Assembly (NCBI RefSeq): GCF_015356825.1
Contig: NZ_JAACYW010000070.1
Location: 1-44,498, forward strand
Direction: 5' to 3'
Source of the DNA: Catenulispora rubra
GTDB lineage: Bacteria > Actinomycetota > Actinomycetes > Streptomycetales > Catenulisporaceae
Length of the DNA stretch: 44,498 nucleotides
Each line of letters starts with the position of its first letter. The first letter of the stretch is position 1. The position numbers were made by a program, and so were the translations under genes. The notes under the pieces were generated by a model. The model had not been told where the DNA came from. It saw only the letters and a list, made by a program, of their open reading frames with translations, and did no database searches. Shown here in pieces: positions 16,121-24,267 of this stretch.

Positions 16121-19119
16121 CTCTGTTCCTCCTCTGAGGTGGCACGGAACTGGGATGCGACCGGCGGCACGATGACATCACGGCTGGTGCCTGTGCCGTG
16201 AGGGAACAAGACACGGGCCAGCCGGACGGTATCGACCTCCAGGAATGCGGCGGCCTGGCGAACCCGTTCGGTGGGATCCGCAGCGTTACTCAAGCGCGCC
16301 GCGGCAAGGTCGATCGTCGGTGGGTTTCCGTAGCCGTTGACCGTCGCGGCCGTCGGCAGGTACGTGTCAGGATGTCGGTCCAAGGCCACCAGCTGCTCGG
16401 CGATCGTGGTGCCGGGCAGATCCAGCCCGCGCGTACGCCACGCGGTGGTGTTGGGGTGGGCCGGCGCCGAACGGTCCTTCTGCGCAAGAAGGGCTCGCGC
16501 AACGTCGGTCCAACGGTGACGACCGGACTGCCAGTGGGTTTCGGTCCCGTCGCAACCGGCCGGGTCGCCGCATCCCGTCAGTTGCCGGCCGGCGACCACT
16601 GCGAGATGTGCGGCCAGCGCCTCGGGGCTGTACCAGGCGGCCAACCCCTCGTAGCGAGACTCGATGGCTGCCTGGACACGGTGTGCCAGCGCGCATTCCA
16701 GAGTTCTGGTGTCATGGTCGGCGTGGAGCCTATGCAGCCAGGCCGGGTCGGGCCGGGGCGCGGGGTCGCCTGTGATGTGGGTGATCGCCAGGGTTTCGAT
16801 CCACAGCGTGAGGCGGGGGTCGTCGGCCAAGTCCGCCGCGGTGGCGATCTCGCGAAGAGTACAGCGACGGGCCTGGCAGGAGCTGCCGCAGGCAACGGCG
16901 CGTTGTGAAACCGGTGGGTCGCGGTCGACGCCGGTGGCGTCTTCGCGATCTTCGCGCAGTGGCATGGCCACCAGCAGGGCTTTGTCCATGCCGTCGGTGA
17001 AGACCGCAGCTCGACCTGGCGGGAGGGTGACCAGGTAGCGGGATTGCTCGTCGGCCAGGTTCATCGTCGCGCCGACCGTCGTGCGGTCGTCCAGGGCCGG
17101 GAGCCGGTGGACGATCTTCACGGCGGAGTTCTTCAGGACGTCGGTGATGATCTTGTCAGGGATCTGTTCGGCGACGACGATGCCCTCGCCGTAGGCGCGG
17201 ATCTCGGCCAGCAGCCCGGCGAAAAGCTCCACGGCGTGGGCTGCGGGACTGCCGGGGTCGGCGTGTTTAAGCAGGCGGTGGGCTTCTTCGATGACGGTGA
17301 CGTGCCGCAGGTGCACCGGCCCCGCGGTGGCGCGGGTGCGCAGGTGTTCGGTGATGCGGATCAGGACTGCGCCGATGAAGAAGGCCTTGTCCTGATCGTT
17401 GCCGATGTCCTCCAACTCCAGCACGACGTTGCGTTCGAGGAGTTCGGCGACGTCCAGGGGGTGGCCGCCTTCAAAGAACCGGCCGGGAGTGCCCAGGCGC
17501 AGGCTGCCGATGCGGACGTCGATGAAGCCGCGGACGTTGTCGGTGACATCGCGCGCGTATCCGATCTCGTCGACCACCTGTAGCGCGACCCGTCGCAGGT
17601 CGCCCAGGTTCGGGAAGCGCGGTTCGAAGTCGGGGTTGCGGGGCCGGGACAAGGCCACGTCCCAGCCGGCCTGCTGGTAGCAGCGGGTCAGGGCGTGCGA
17701 GAGGATCTGCGGGAAGGGCTCCACGGCGTCGAACGAGGCCAGGAACAGCGCGCGCAGCAGGTCGATGTGGGTTTGCAGCGGGAATCCGGGTTCTGGTTCC
17801 AGCGGGTTCAGGCAGGCCGGGATCACGTCGGGTTCGCCGGGTCGGATCACCAGGACCGGCCGGTCGGCCGGCAGCCGGCCGGCCATGCGGGCGTATTCGG
17901 CCTTCGCCGGCTCGATCACCAGCCACGGAACCGGCTCGGGCCGCGTGGACAGGCCTTCCAGCAGGGTACGTACGGTCTGGGATTTGCCGGCGCCGGTGGC
18001 ACCGCAGACGAAGACATGCCGGTTCAATGAGCCCAGGGCGATCCGCAGGGTTCCCGCGGCCAGGTCGTCGTGGTCCAGCACGGTGCCCAGTTCCACCGAG
18101 TCCGCCTCGGAGACCTGGGTCTCGGAGGTGACGTCGAAGGTGGAGCGTTCGATCAGCCGCACCCCGGGAATCTCGGTGGCCGGCACCTGGGCCAAAGTCG
18201 CCACCAGCGGTGAGCCGGCCAGGAACGGATAGGTGTGCTCTCCGGACTGCTTGCGGATCGCCAACGCCTCGCCGAAACCCAGCACTGGGCGCATGGGCGC
18301 CAACGCGAACGGCGTGCCAGACAGGTCGTGCCCGGCCACCAGCAACGCAGCGACGGCCGCAGCCGACGGCGCGTCGGATCCGCCGGCCAGCAGGTGCACC
18401 CGCCACATCCCGGCCGAGGCACCGGCGCGGATCTCCAGATGCCGGCGCGCGGCACGCTCGGCCGCGACCGCGTGCTGCGGGGCGGAGGAGCGGGCCCGGG
18501 CGTCGTGTTCGTCGGCCGCAGCCCGCCGGGCGTGACCGTCCAGGTCTTCCGGCCCGATGGGCAGCGCGACCAGCAGCCAGGCGAACGGGCCCTGCCAAGC
18601 GGCCAGCAGCGTCTCCTCCAGCGAGGCCGGGCTGCGCGACAGCGTCCGCTCCGCGGCGAGCGTGGGGACCAGCAACGCGTCGGTCGCCGCGGCGATCGGC
18701 ACCCACCACTTCATCGCCGACAGCGCCTCGCCGAGCCCGCGCCGGTCGACCCGCCGCCCGCGGGTGCCCGGCGGGAACACCAGGGCCGACGGCTCGGACG
18801 CCCCCGCAGGATGGGTTGTACACACTACGTCCACCGGTCCGCCCAGACGCGGCCGGTGCCAGGCCATCATCAGCGGCTCCCCGCCGGCGGCCAGGCGCTG
18901 ATGGTAGGCGGCGATCACAGCCGAGGTATGGACTGCCGGCCGGATATCACGCACCGGGCTCTGGCTGGAACCACCACCCAGCACCGGCGCCCGGTAGACC
19001 TCCTCTACGCGGCAGACCTCCGCCATCGCATCAAGCCAGTCCGAAAGCCCCGTGGCGTCTTCAGCGTCACCGCGGTGCGCTACGACGTTGCTGCCCTCCG
19101 GGCCGGAGGCTGTAGTCAC
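16117..19119 (-). CDS. HerA/VirB4-like ATPase with Cys-rich C-terminal region
   Basis: This 1000-aa protein has a variable N-terminal domain (1-350). The HerA/FtsK-type motor has Walker A CGATGAGKSQT (373-380 core) and Walker B VTVIEEAH (about 607-614), plus the HerA-like C-terminal block with GEGIVVAEQIPDKI and NSAVKIVHRLP. Beyond about residue 735 it has a C-terminal extension with cysteines at about 744, 748, 753, 850 and 856 that could bind zinc. GTG 19119 is chosen because it overlaps the previous stop (GTGA, 19116-19119) and has GGAGGAAGG in front; an upstream ATG at 19197 would overlap by 82 bp. HerA-like motors pump DNA or protein; between a T4CP-like gene and an RHS toxin, a role in toxin loading or export is likely but inferred. 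Confidence 0.85.
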   Translation of the reverse strand: MTTASGPEGSNVVAHRGDAEDATGLSDWLDAMAEVCRVEEVYRAPVLGGGSSQSPVRDIRPAVHTSAVIAAYHQRLAAGGEPLMMAWHRPRLGGPVDVVCTTHPAGASEPSALVFPPGTRGRRVDRRGLGEALSAMKWWVPIAAATDALLVPTLAAERTLSRSPASLEETLLAAWQGPFAWLLVALPIGPEDLDGHARRAAADEHDARARSSAPQHAVAAERAARRHLEIRAGASAGMWRVHLLAGGSDAPSAAAVAALLVAGHDLSGTPFALAPMRPVLGFGEALAIRKQSGEHTYPFLAGSPLVATLAQVPATEIPGVRLIERSTFDVTSETQVSEADSVELGTVLDHDDLAAGTLRIALGSLNRHVFVCGATGAGKSQTVRTLLEGLSTRPEPVPWLVIEPAKAEYARMAGRLPADRPVLVIRPGEPDVIPACLNPLEPEPGFPLQTHIDLLRALFLASFDAVEPFPQILSHALTRCYQQAGWDVALSRPRNPDFEPRFPNLGDLRRVALQVVDEIGYARDVTDNVRGFIDVRIGSLRLGTPGRFFEGGHPLDVAELLERNVVLELEDIGNDQDKAFFIGAVLIRITEHLRTRATAGPVHLRHVTVIEEAHRLLKHADPGSPAAHAVELFAGLLAEIRAYGEGIVVAEQIPDKIITDVLKNSAVKIVHRLPALDDRTTVGATMNLADEQSRYLVTLPPGRAAVFTDGMDKALLVAMPLREDREDATGVDRDPPVSQRAVACGSSCQARRCTLREIATAADLADDPRLTLWIETLAITHITGDPAPRPDPAWLHRLHADHDTRTLECALAHRVQAAIESRYEGLAAWYSPEALAAHLAVVAGRQLTGCGDPAGCDGTETHWQSGRHRWTDVARALLAQKDRSAPAHPNTTAWRTRGLDLPGTTIAEQLVALDRHPDTYLPTAATVNGYGNPPTIDLAAARLSNAADPTERVRQAAAFLEVDTVRLARVLFPHGTGTSRDVIVPPVASQFRATSEEEQR

Positions 19120-21548
19120 GGGGTGTGCCCCTTCCTCCAAGGGAGGGGAACACGTCGCAGGGTACTGGCAACGCCGTTCTCCGCACGCCTGGTCCATGCG
19201 GAGATGGTTGCCGCCGCGGCAGGAAGAGCTCGGATAGCCGATCGCCCGTCATCGATGATCGGTGGAATCAGCGGGACAAGCTCGAACTCGTCGGACGCGC
19301 CAGGAAACTCGGCGGCTACATCTTGTCCGCCAAGATCCTGATTCTCGCCGAACGCATTGAGCGCCATACCGCTGTCCAGGAACGCCGCGATGCGCGGATC
19401 GACCTCCACGGCGCGGACTTTCAGCTGCCCGTCTGCACGGTCGACCAGCAGCATCGCGAAGTCAGGGAGCTGCTGAAGTGTCTCCGGGGCGACCGCATGT
19501 TCGTGTACCCGCTGCAGGGTCTCAGCCCGGGAGTCGCTGACGCCTTCGGACCGCGACGTGCCGCGAGACCAGTTGCGCTCGCTGCCGGAGGTGGTAGTGC
19601 GGGTCTCGTCCCTGGAGTTCACGCGCTTGGTGAAAAAGGCGCCCGGTTTCTGAATACCGGTGCTACCCACGCGGTCACCCGTTACGGAACGGCCGGCGCT
19701 CTCGGACGTACCGGTGCTCTCCGACCCCCCGGTGCTGTCGGACGCCGACGTGGAGGTCTCCTCTCCGTGCGTCCAGGTCGCAGACGAGAACACCATCTTG
19801 TACTCGCGCCCGACGAAATCGGCGGCCACCGTGGCTTCCTCATGGTTGCCCAGCCGCATGAAACCCACCAACCCGCCGCCCCCGACGATCTGGCGGGCGT
19901 TGCCGCGCAGGTGCTCGAACATCAGAACCAGCGGCACCCCCTGCAAGGCGCACGTGGTCGTCAAATCCTCGATGTGGCGGGTGGCCACCCCGTCGGCACC
20001 GATCACCACCAGCGCCTGCGGCAGCAGATAGCCGGTCTCCAACTTCCGGGTCAGAGCGGCCACCAGGAACTCGCGGACGAACTCCGAACGCGCGCCGCGC
20101 CGACCCGCCGAGGACTGCACTACCTGCAGCGGCACCACTGCGCGCCGTTCGACACCCAGCCGCAAAGCGCCCAACGCCTCAGCCGCGGCCAGCAACTGCC
20201 GCAACCGCGGCAGGCCCTCGCGCCGACTGTCATCGCCGAATGTATCGCTGACCAGGGACTCACGTTCAGTACGAGTCAGCTGTCCCGGGTTCGGCCACTG
20301 GTTGTCGTCCGCGAGTTCTCCAGGACGCAAGGGCTCGCCCATTACCGCACGCAGCCCCAGGGCCAGACGGGGCATGGTGATCTCGCCGTGCCCGTCAGGC
20401 CCCTCCAACACCTGACACACTCGAGCCAGGAAATCTTCATCGGCCATCGCAGCCGTTCGGGCCACATCAGCCTCACCGCCATGCACCGCCTGCACAATCG
20501 CGGTGATCACACCGTGCCGATCGGACCCGGCCAGCAGGTCGCTGTAGCCGCCATCGGCCGGCAACGCCTGCACGTCGACTTCAGCCCCGTAAGAACGGGT
20601 CGTCGCGACCAGTTCCTCCAGCACCGCGGGGGAAGCCAGGTTCAGCACTGTCACTCGCAGACCGGACCCGAGCAGCGAGGCTGTCAGCACTGTCGCAAGA
20701 GCCTGCCAGCCCTGCGGCGTCCCGCCGTAGACATCGATCCGATCACAGCGGCTCGGCATCCTCGCCGGCTCCCAGCGCAGTACCTGATCAGCGATGAGAC
20801 GAGCATCCTCAGCGGCCTGAAACCGCGCCCGCTGCCGCTGCCAGGCCACCACTTCCCGCCGTGCCGCGGCGACGGTGGCTCGCTCGCGCAGAACCGCCAC
20901 CCCTACCAGCATCCGGGACAGCACCGAGCGGCTCAGCAGCGCCAGCATCGCGCCGGCGAAGCCGACCAGGACGATTCGCGTCACCGGCAGACTGCGCGCC
21001 TGGTGACGGACCGCGATGATGTCGGCCAGCGCGACCACGCACAACGCGAACGTTGCCACCGACACGACCCACAGACCGACGTTCTTCACCCGGCCCCGCA
21101 ACCACCATGCCGTTGCCGCCGCCAAGCCTGCGGTAGCCGCGACCGTCGCAATCTCCTGCGCCGCCACGGCACTGGAGTCTTGACCGGCGATCGCGGCGGC
21201 CGGCAACGCACCGATCACGAACCCGTAGACCGTCAACTTCTCCGCAGTGCCCACACCTGCTACCCAACGCGCATAACGCCTTAGAACGCTGGGCTCCGCT
21301 TGAGGCGGTACCGGCTCCGGGCGGTCGAATTCGCGCCGCAACAGGCGCTCGGCCACTGTGAAGCCCATGCGACGCCCCTGGCTGAACAGCGTCCGCACCG
21401 CCACGTCGTGCTCTGCAACGACCACCGCGTCCAACGCCGTCATCGCGGAAGGCACCCTCGGCAGGACGTACCGCGGCTCCGCCGCGGCATACGCGCCCGC
21501 CTCCGAAGAAGGCCGCATCACAGCACCGTCGTCAGCTACCACGCCCAC
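19116..21548 (-). CDS. Membrane protein resembling a VirD4/TraG coupling protein with a degenerate ATPase
   Basis: This 810-aa protein has about four transmembrane segments (about 105-122, 131-150, 157-179, 188-206), a coiled linker (215-255) and a large cytosolic domain. The place of Walker A reads VYGGTPQGWQ (273-282), lacking GK[ST], and the place of Walker B reads VVIGADG (514-520), lacking Asp-Glu. An AVAPETLQQLPDFAMLLV segment (685-702) matches the end of T4CP motors. A Ser/Thr-rich insert fills 597-675. It therefore looks like a catalytically dead coupling protein acting as membrane platform for the HerA-like motor encoded next. The GTG start at 21548 is uncertain; ATG 21518 is an alternative. 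Confidence 0.65.
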   Translation of the reverse strand: MGVVADDGAVMRPSSEAGAYAAAEPRYVLPRVPSAMTALDAVVVAEHDVAVRTLFSQGRRMGFTVAERLLRREFDRPEPVPPQAEPSVLRRYARWVAGVGTAEKLTVYGFVIGALPAAAIAGQDSSAVAAQEIATVAATAGLAAATAWWLRGRVKNVGLWVVSVATFALCVVALADIIAVRHQARSLPVTRIVLVGFAGAMLALLSRSVLSRMLVGVAVLRERATVAAARREVVAWQRQRARFQAAEDARLIADQVLRWEPARMPSRCDRIDVYGGTPQGWQALATVLTASLLGSGLRVTVLNLASPAVLEELVATTRSYGAEVDVQALPADGGYSDLLAGSDRHGVITAIVQAVHGGEADVARTAAMADEDFLARVCQVLEGPDGHGEITMPRLALGLRAVMGEPLRPGELADDNQWPNPGQLTRTERESLVSDTFGDDSRREGLPRLRQLLAAAEALGALRLGVERRAVVPLQVVQSSAGRRGARSEFVREFLVAALTRKLETGYLLPQALVVIGADGVATRHIEDLTTTCALQGVPLVLMFEHLRGNARQIVGGGGLVGFMRLGNHEEATVAADFVGREYKMVFSSATWTHGEETSTSASDSTGGSESTGTSESAGRSVTGDRVGSTGIQKPGAFFTKRVNSRDETRTTTSGSERNWSRGTSRSEGVSDSRAETLQRVHEHAVAPETLQQLPDFAMLLVDRADGQLKVRAVEVDPRIAAFLDSGMALNAFGENQDLGGQDVAAEFPGASDEFELVPLIPPIIDDGRSAIRALPAAAATISAWTRRAENGVASTLRRVPLPWRKGHTP

Positions 21549-21848
21549 CCCACGTATGTGGTATCGCTACGTCAAGACCTCATGACCGAGAGTATCGAAG
21601 ACCACTGATATGTCTACTCCGCGCGCCGCCGAGTCAGGTAACGAGTTGGACATCCAAACAAATGTGCGCCAAGCAGGGGCGCCGGCCGCTGACCAGCAGG
21701 GTCGGCAGGCCTTGCAAGCGCGAACGTTGAAGGCATAGCCAACTCCTTGGCGGAATTTGCATGCCTGCGCTGTCGGAGGAATGAGCGCCGTTCGACACGA
21801 TTGTGCGGCGCCTACCTCGTGCTCGACGGAGGTCGGGCCCATCGTCCA

Positions 21849-21877
21849 GGTACTCCTGCGCGTGCAGGGCTGGTCCC
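21849..21877 (+). CRISPR. Solitary 29-nt I-E-type CRISPR repeat
   Basis: GGTACTCCTGCGCGTGCAGG then GCTGGTCCC is a 29-nt unit matching the degenerate repeats at 10.8-11.3 kb (compare GGTACTCCCCGCGCATGCGG at 11021). It is followed by ATCAGA, the same six bases that follow the repeat ending at 10843. The flanking translation PARAGLVPSD is also typical of I-E repeats. No second copy is found 60 bp either side. Confidence 0.5.
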
Positions 21878-22227
21878 ATCAGACGTTACGCGACTCGCCG
21901 ACGAAGATCGCGGCGACGCTGCGGCGATTCGTCGTCATCCAAATATGCGCCCTCTACTACCGAATCGAGCAACGGAGGGACGTGTTCGTAGCGGTTGGTT
22001 CCGCACCCGTGATGAGGTTGAAGGTGCAACAAGATTTGACCCCGTGCTTCGCCGTCGCACCCGGCACTGTTGTGACGGACTCGGGTTGGTGGTGGCAGGG
22101 CAATCTCTCCATTGGCGGCAACTTCGACAGTGGTCCGCTCACCTGTGACGTTCCTGCTCAGCAGAACAGAGGCTGGTTCATGTGCAATAGTCTGAATTAG
22201 ATTGCGATATTGTACGCGGGATGATCC

Positions 22228-22265
22228 GAGCCCGACCGGGCCTTTGGCGCCGGTCGGGCTCTTTG
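22228..22265. terminator. Hairpin terminator, 12-bp stem
   Basis: GAGCCCGACCGG (22228-22239) pairs exactly with CCGGTCGGGCTC (22250-22261) around a 10-nt loop, with TTT following on the plus strand. It lies just after the stop of the decayed minus-strand gene (22289) and can act in either direction. Confidence 0.75.
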
Positions 22266-22288
22266 CGTCCGCCAGCACGACCGTCGCT

Positions 22289-22555
22289 TCACTGAGCACC
22301 TCTGTGCTCCACAGCGACGAATTGGAATTCGGCTGTCTCGTCGTTCACCGGATCGTGCAGCAGGTACTGCTGGGACCCGAAGCACTGGTTGCGCATCGAA
22401 GAGTCCCGGACGCACCAGCACGCCGACAGCCGTCCGCCAGGACCTCGCACCGCTCGAACAGCGCGGAGATCTCGCCCGGATCCGTTGCGGCGCGACCGAC
22501 ATGCGTGGAAGCGTCAGCGGTGCGCAGCCGACCCGACAACGGCGTGTGCGAGTGG
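22289..22555 (-). pseudogene. Decayed minus-strand gene, family uncertain
   Basis: Two frames join into a plausible C-terminal part. RTADASTHVGRAATDPGEIS, then ALFERCEVLADGCRRAG, is followed after a shift near 22420 by VRDSSMRNQCFGSQQYLLHD, then PVNDETAEFQFVAVEHRGAQ and a TGA at 22289-22291, with a terminator hairpin behind it. The first half recalls the tail of actinobacterial DUF5753/HTH regulators, but this is weak. No intact start was found. Confidence 0.35.
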
Positions 22556-22649
22556 CAAGCTGCCTGCGAAGCCTTTCGTCGGCGGCTGCGGCACGTCCGG
22601 CCGCAGGGCGGTCCGACGGAAGTCCGGCCTCAAGCGGAAGAACAGCGCG

Positions 22650-22671
22650 GTGAGCGCGGTCCCGCGCTCAC
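22650..22671 (-). terminator. Hairpin terminator of the beta-propeller gene
   Basis: GTGAGCGCG (22650-22658) and CGCGCTCAC (22663-22671) form a perfect 9-bp stem with loop GTCC. It starts 12 bp beyond the stop of the minus-strand gene at 22684. Confidence 0.75.
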
Positions 22672-22683
22672 CGCGACCGTCGA

Positions 22684-23544
22684 CTACTGTCCTGTCACAC
22701 CAGCGAGCCGCCATAGGTTGCCGTTTTCGTCCACGGCGTATGCCGTGCCGGAAGCCGTGAACGAAAGGGAGAAGATGTTGGCGTCGATGTCGCTGACGTT
22801 CGCCTGCTGCCCCGTGGCCGGGTTCACGCGCATCACCTCGCCAGCGACCAGGACGTAGATCAGTCCATCGTTGCCCACCGTTATCGAGGTGGGCTCGTAG
22901 TCCTGAGAGGCCAGGATCTGGGAGGCCCCGGTGCCGAGATCCGTTTCCAGGATGTTCCCGCTCATCATGTCGGCTGTGTACGCCGCACCGGACGCACTGA
23001 ACGCGATGCCCTCCGAGAAGCCGACAGCTCCGGCGACCACCCGGGCACTCCCGCCGTCCGGAACAGCGATGAGCTCGCCTCGCGCGTCAGTGGCGTAGGT
23101 GGTGCTGCCATGGCGAGCGACACCGAACAGCGGTTGCAGCCCTGAAGCCAGCGTGCTGTGGCTTCCCGTGGCGAGGTTGACACTCTGGATAGTCCCGTCG
23201 TAGCTCACGACGTAGGCGTTCGCACCGTCGACGGCGACCCCTCTCAGGTTGCCCAGCCCGGTAGCGACCGTGCTCGCCGCACCGGTCGTCAGGTTGACCT
23301 TGCGCAGGTCGCCGTACCCGTACGTCAGGTACATCGAGCCAGCACCGTCGGTGACTTCGGCGGCGTAGCCGCCCAGACCGGAGCCCAACTGGACACAGGC
23401 CGCCGAAGGGCAGTGGATCCTGACCGCCGCAGCGCTGGCGGGAGCGGCCACGCCCACCGTCGCGCCCAGCGCCAGCAGAGCGACGGCGGCCGAACTCACA
23501 GCCCGCTTACCGACGAACCACGCCGATGTTCGTGTACTGATCAT
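22684..23544 (-). CDS. Secreted NHL/SMP-30-like beta-propeller protein
   Basis: This 286-aa protein has a cleavable signal peptide (charged start, hydrophobic 17-31, AxA sites ending APASAAA near residue 39). The rest is built of about six repeated beta units such as GLGNLRGVAVDGANAYVVSY and TSITVGNDGLIYVLVAG, the spacing of six-bladed propellers of the SMP-30/NHL type. Two cysteines (about 45 and 50) probably form a disulfide at the mature N-terminus. No catalytic motif is evident, so it may bind rather than hydrolyse. It stands alone between decayed stretches and has its own terminator. Confidence 0.8.
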   Translation of the reverse strand: MISTRTSAWFVGKRAVSSAAVALLALGATVGVAAPASAAAVRIHCPSAACVQLGSGLGGYAAEVTDGAGSMYLTYGYGDLRKVNLTTGAASTVATGLGNLRGVAVDGANAYVVSYDGTIQSVNLATGSHSTLASGLQPLFGVARHGSTTYATDARGELIAVPDGGSARVVAGAVGFSEGIAFSASGAAYTADMMSGNILETDLGTGASQILASQDYEPTSITVGNDGLIYVLVAGEVMRVNPATGQQANVSDIDANIFSLSFTASGTAYAVDENGNLWRLAGVTGQ

Positions 23545-24267
23545 GCACCGGATCCATTCTGCTCAAAGGGGAAACCGAACCGACACCTGCTGCCGGCGCT
23601 AGAGACTTACGGATCGCACACCAATCCGGTTCGCGCCTCAACGGTCCAACCGCATCGCAGCATGCGATCGGCCCGATCCAGACATCGACGACGGGCTACG
23701 ACGTCGTGCGACGAGACGGCCGCGTCCGCTGCGCCTGGGCAGACCACCGACGCCGGTGCCCGAACCAGTCCGGCGCCATCCCCGCCACCGGGTCGTGGAG
23801 ACGCCCTCTTCCACCGCTACGTCACCTCCACCTGGCTCGCCGTGGAGAGCCGAGAAGACTGGAGCCTTAGCGACGCCGCTGAGCGCAACCGCAGCCGCGC
23901 AGAGCGCGGTGCTCGCTGGACGGACCGTCATAGAAGACGCCGACCTGGAGCAGGCCCTCTGCCGTACTTGGGAGCGGTAGACATATATCGCCCCAGGTAT
24001 GATCGATCATTGCCTCAAAAGCGAAATACGCACGCATTTCTTAGCGGCAATTTAGCAATCCGCTGTTTCCAGGACACGGCCTGGCCGCGCAGCAAGGCGC
24101 GCTTGGCGCTTAGTGAACCGATCCCCCCGGCGCCTCGTAATGGCTCACCGGCTCACGCTCGGTCGGCGGATCGTGGTGTTTCCATGACTCACGCCGGGCA
24201 GTGGCGCCGACGCAGCCGCGGACTCCGCCGTCGGCAGTGGTCGGACCGTCGTGAAGAGGCTGGCACT
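23545..24267. other. Non-coding or decayed stretch with AT-richer part
   Basis: No convincing complete gene. A short frame ending at 23980 (VLAGRTVIEDADLEQALCRTWER) has protein-like composition and may be a gene remnant. The part from about 23980 to 24065 is much poorer in GC than its surroundings and contains the 12-bp palindrome ATGATCGATCAT at 23999-24010. It could hold the promoter of the giant gene that starts at 24268. Confidence 0.45.

Larger units (their letters stand above)
21549..22288. other. Upstream spacer with no convincing gene
   Basis: About 740 bp upstream of the secretion/toxin operon lack a coding frame I can support. They contain the lone CRISPR-type repeat (21849-21877) and the 22228-22265 hairpin. 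The promoter of the minus-strand operon should lie close to 21549-21750, but no clear -35/-10 was seen. Confidence 0.5.

Noticed and set aside
21757..22200. Plus-strand frame of 147 codons
   Set aside because: Contains the lone CRISPR repeat, has poor codon bias and no family resemblance.
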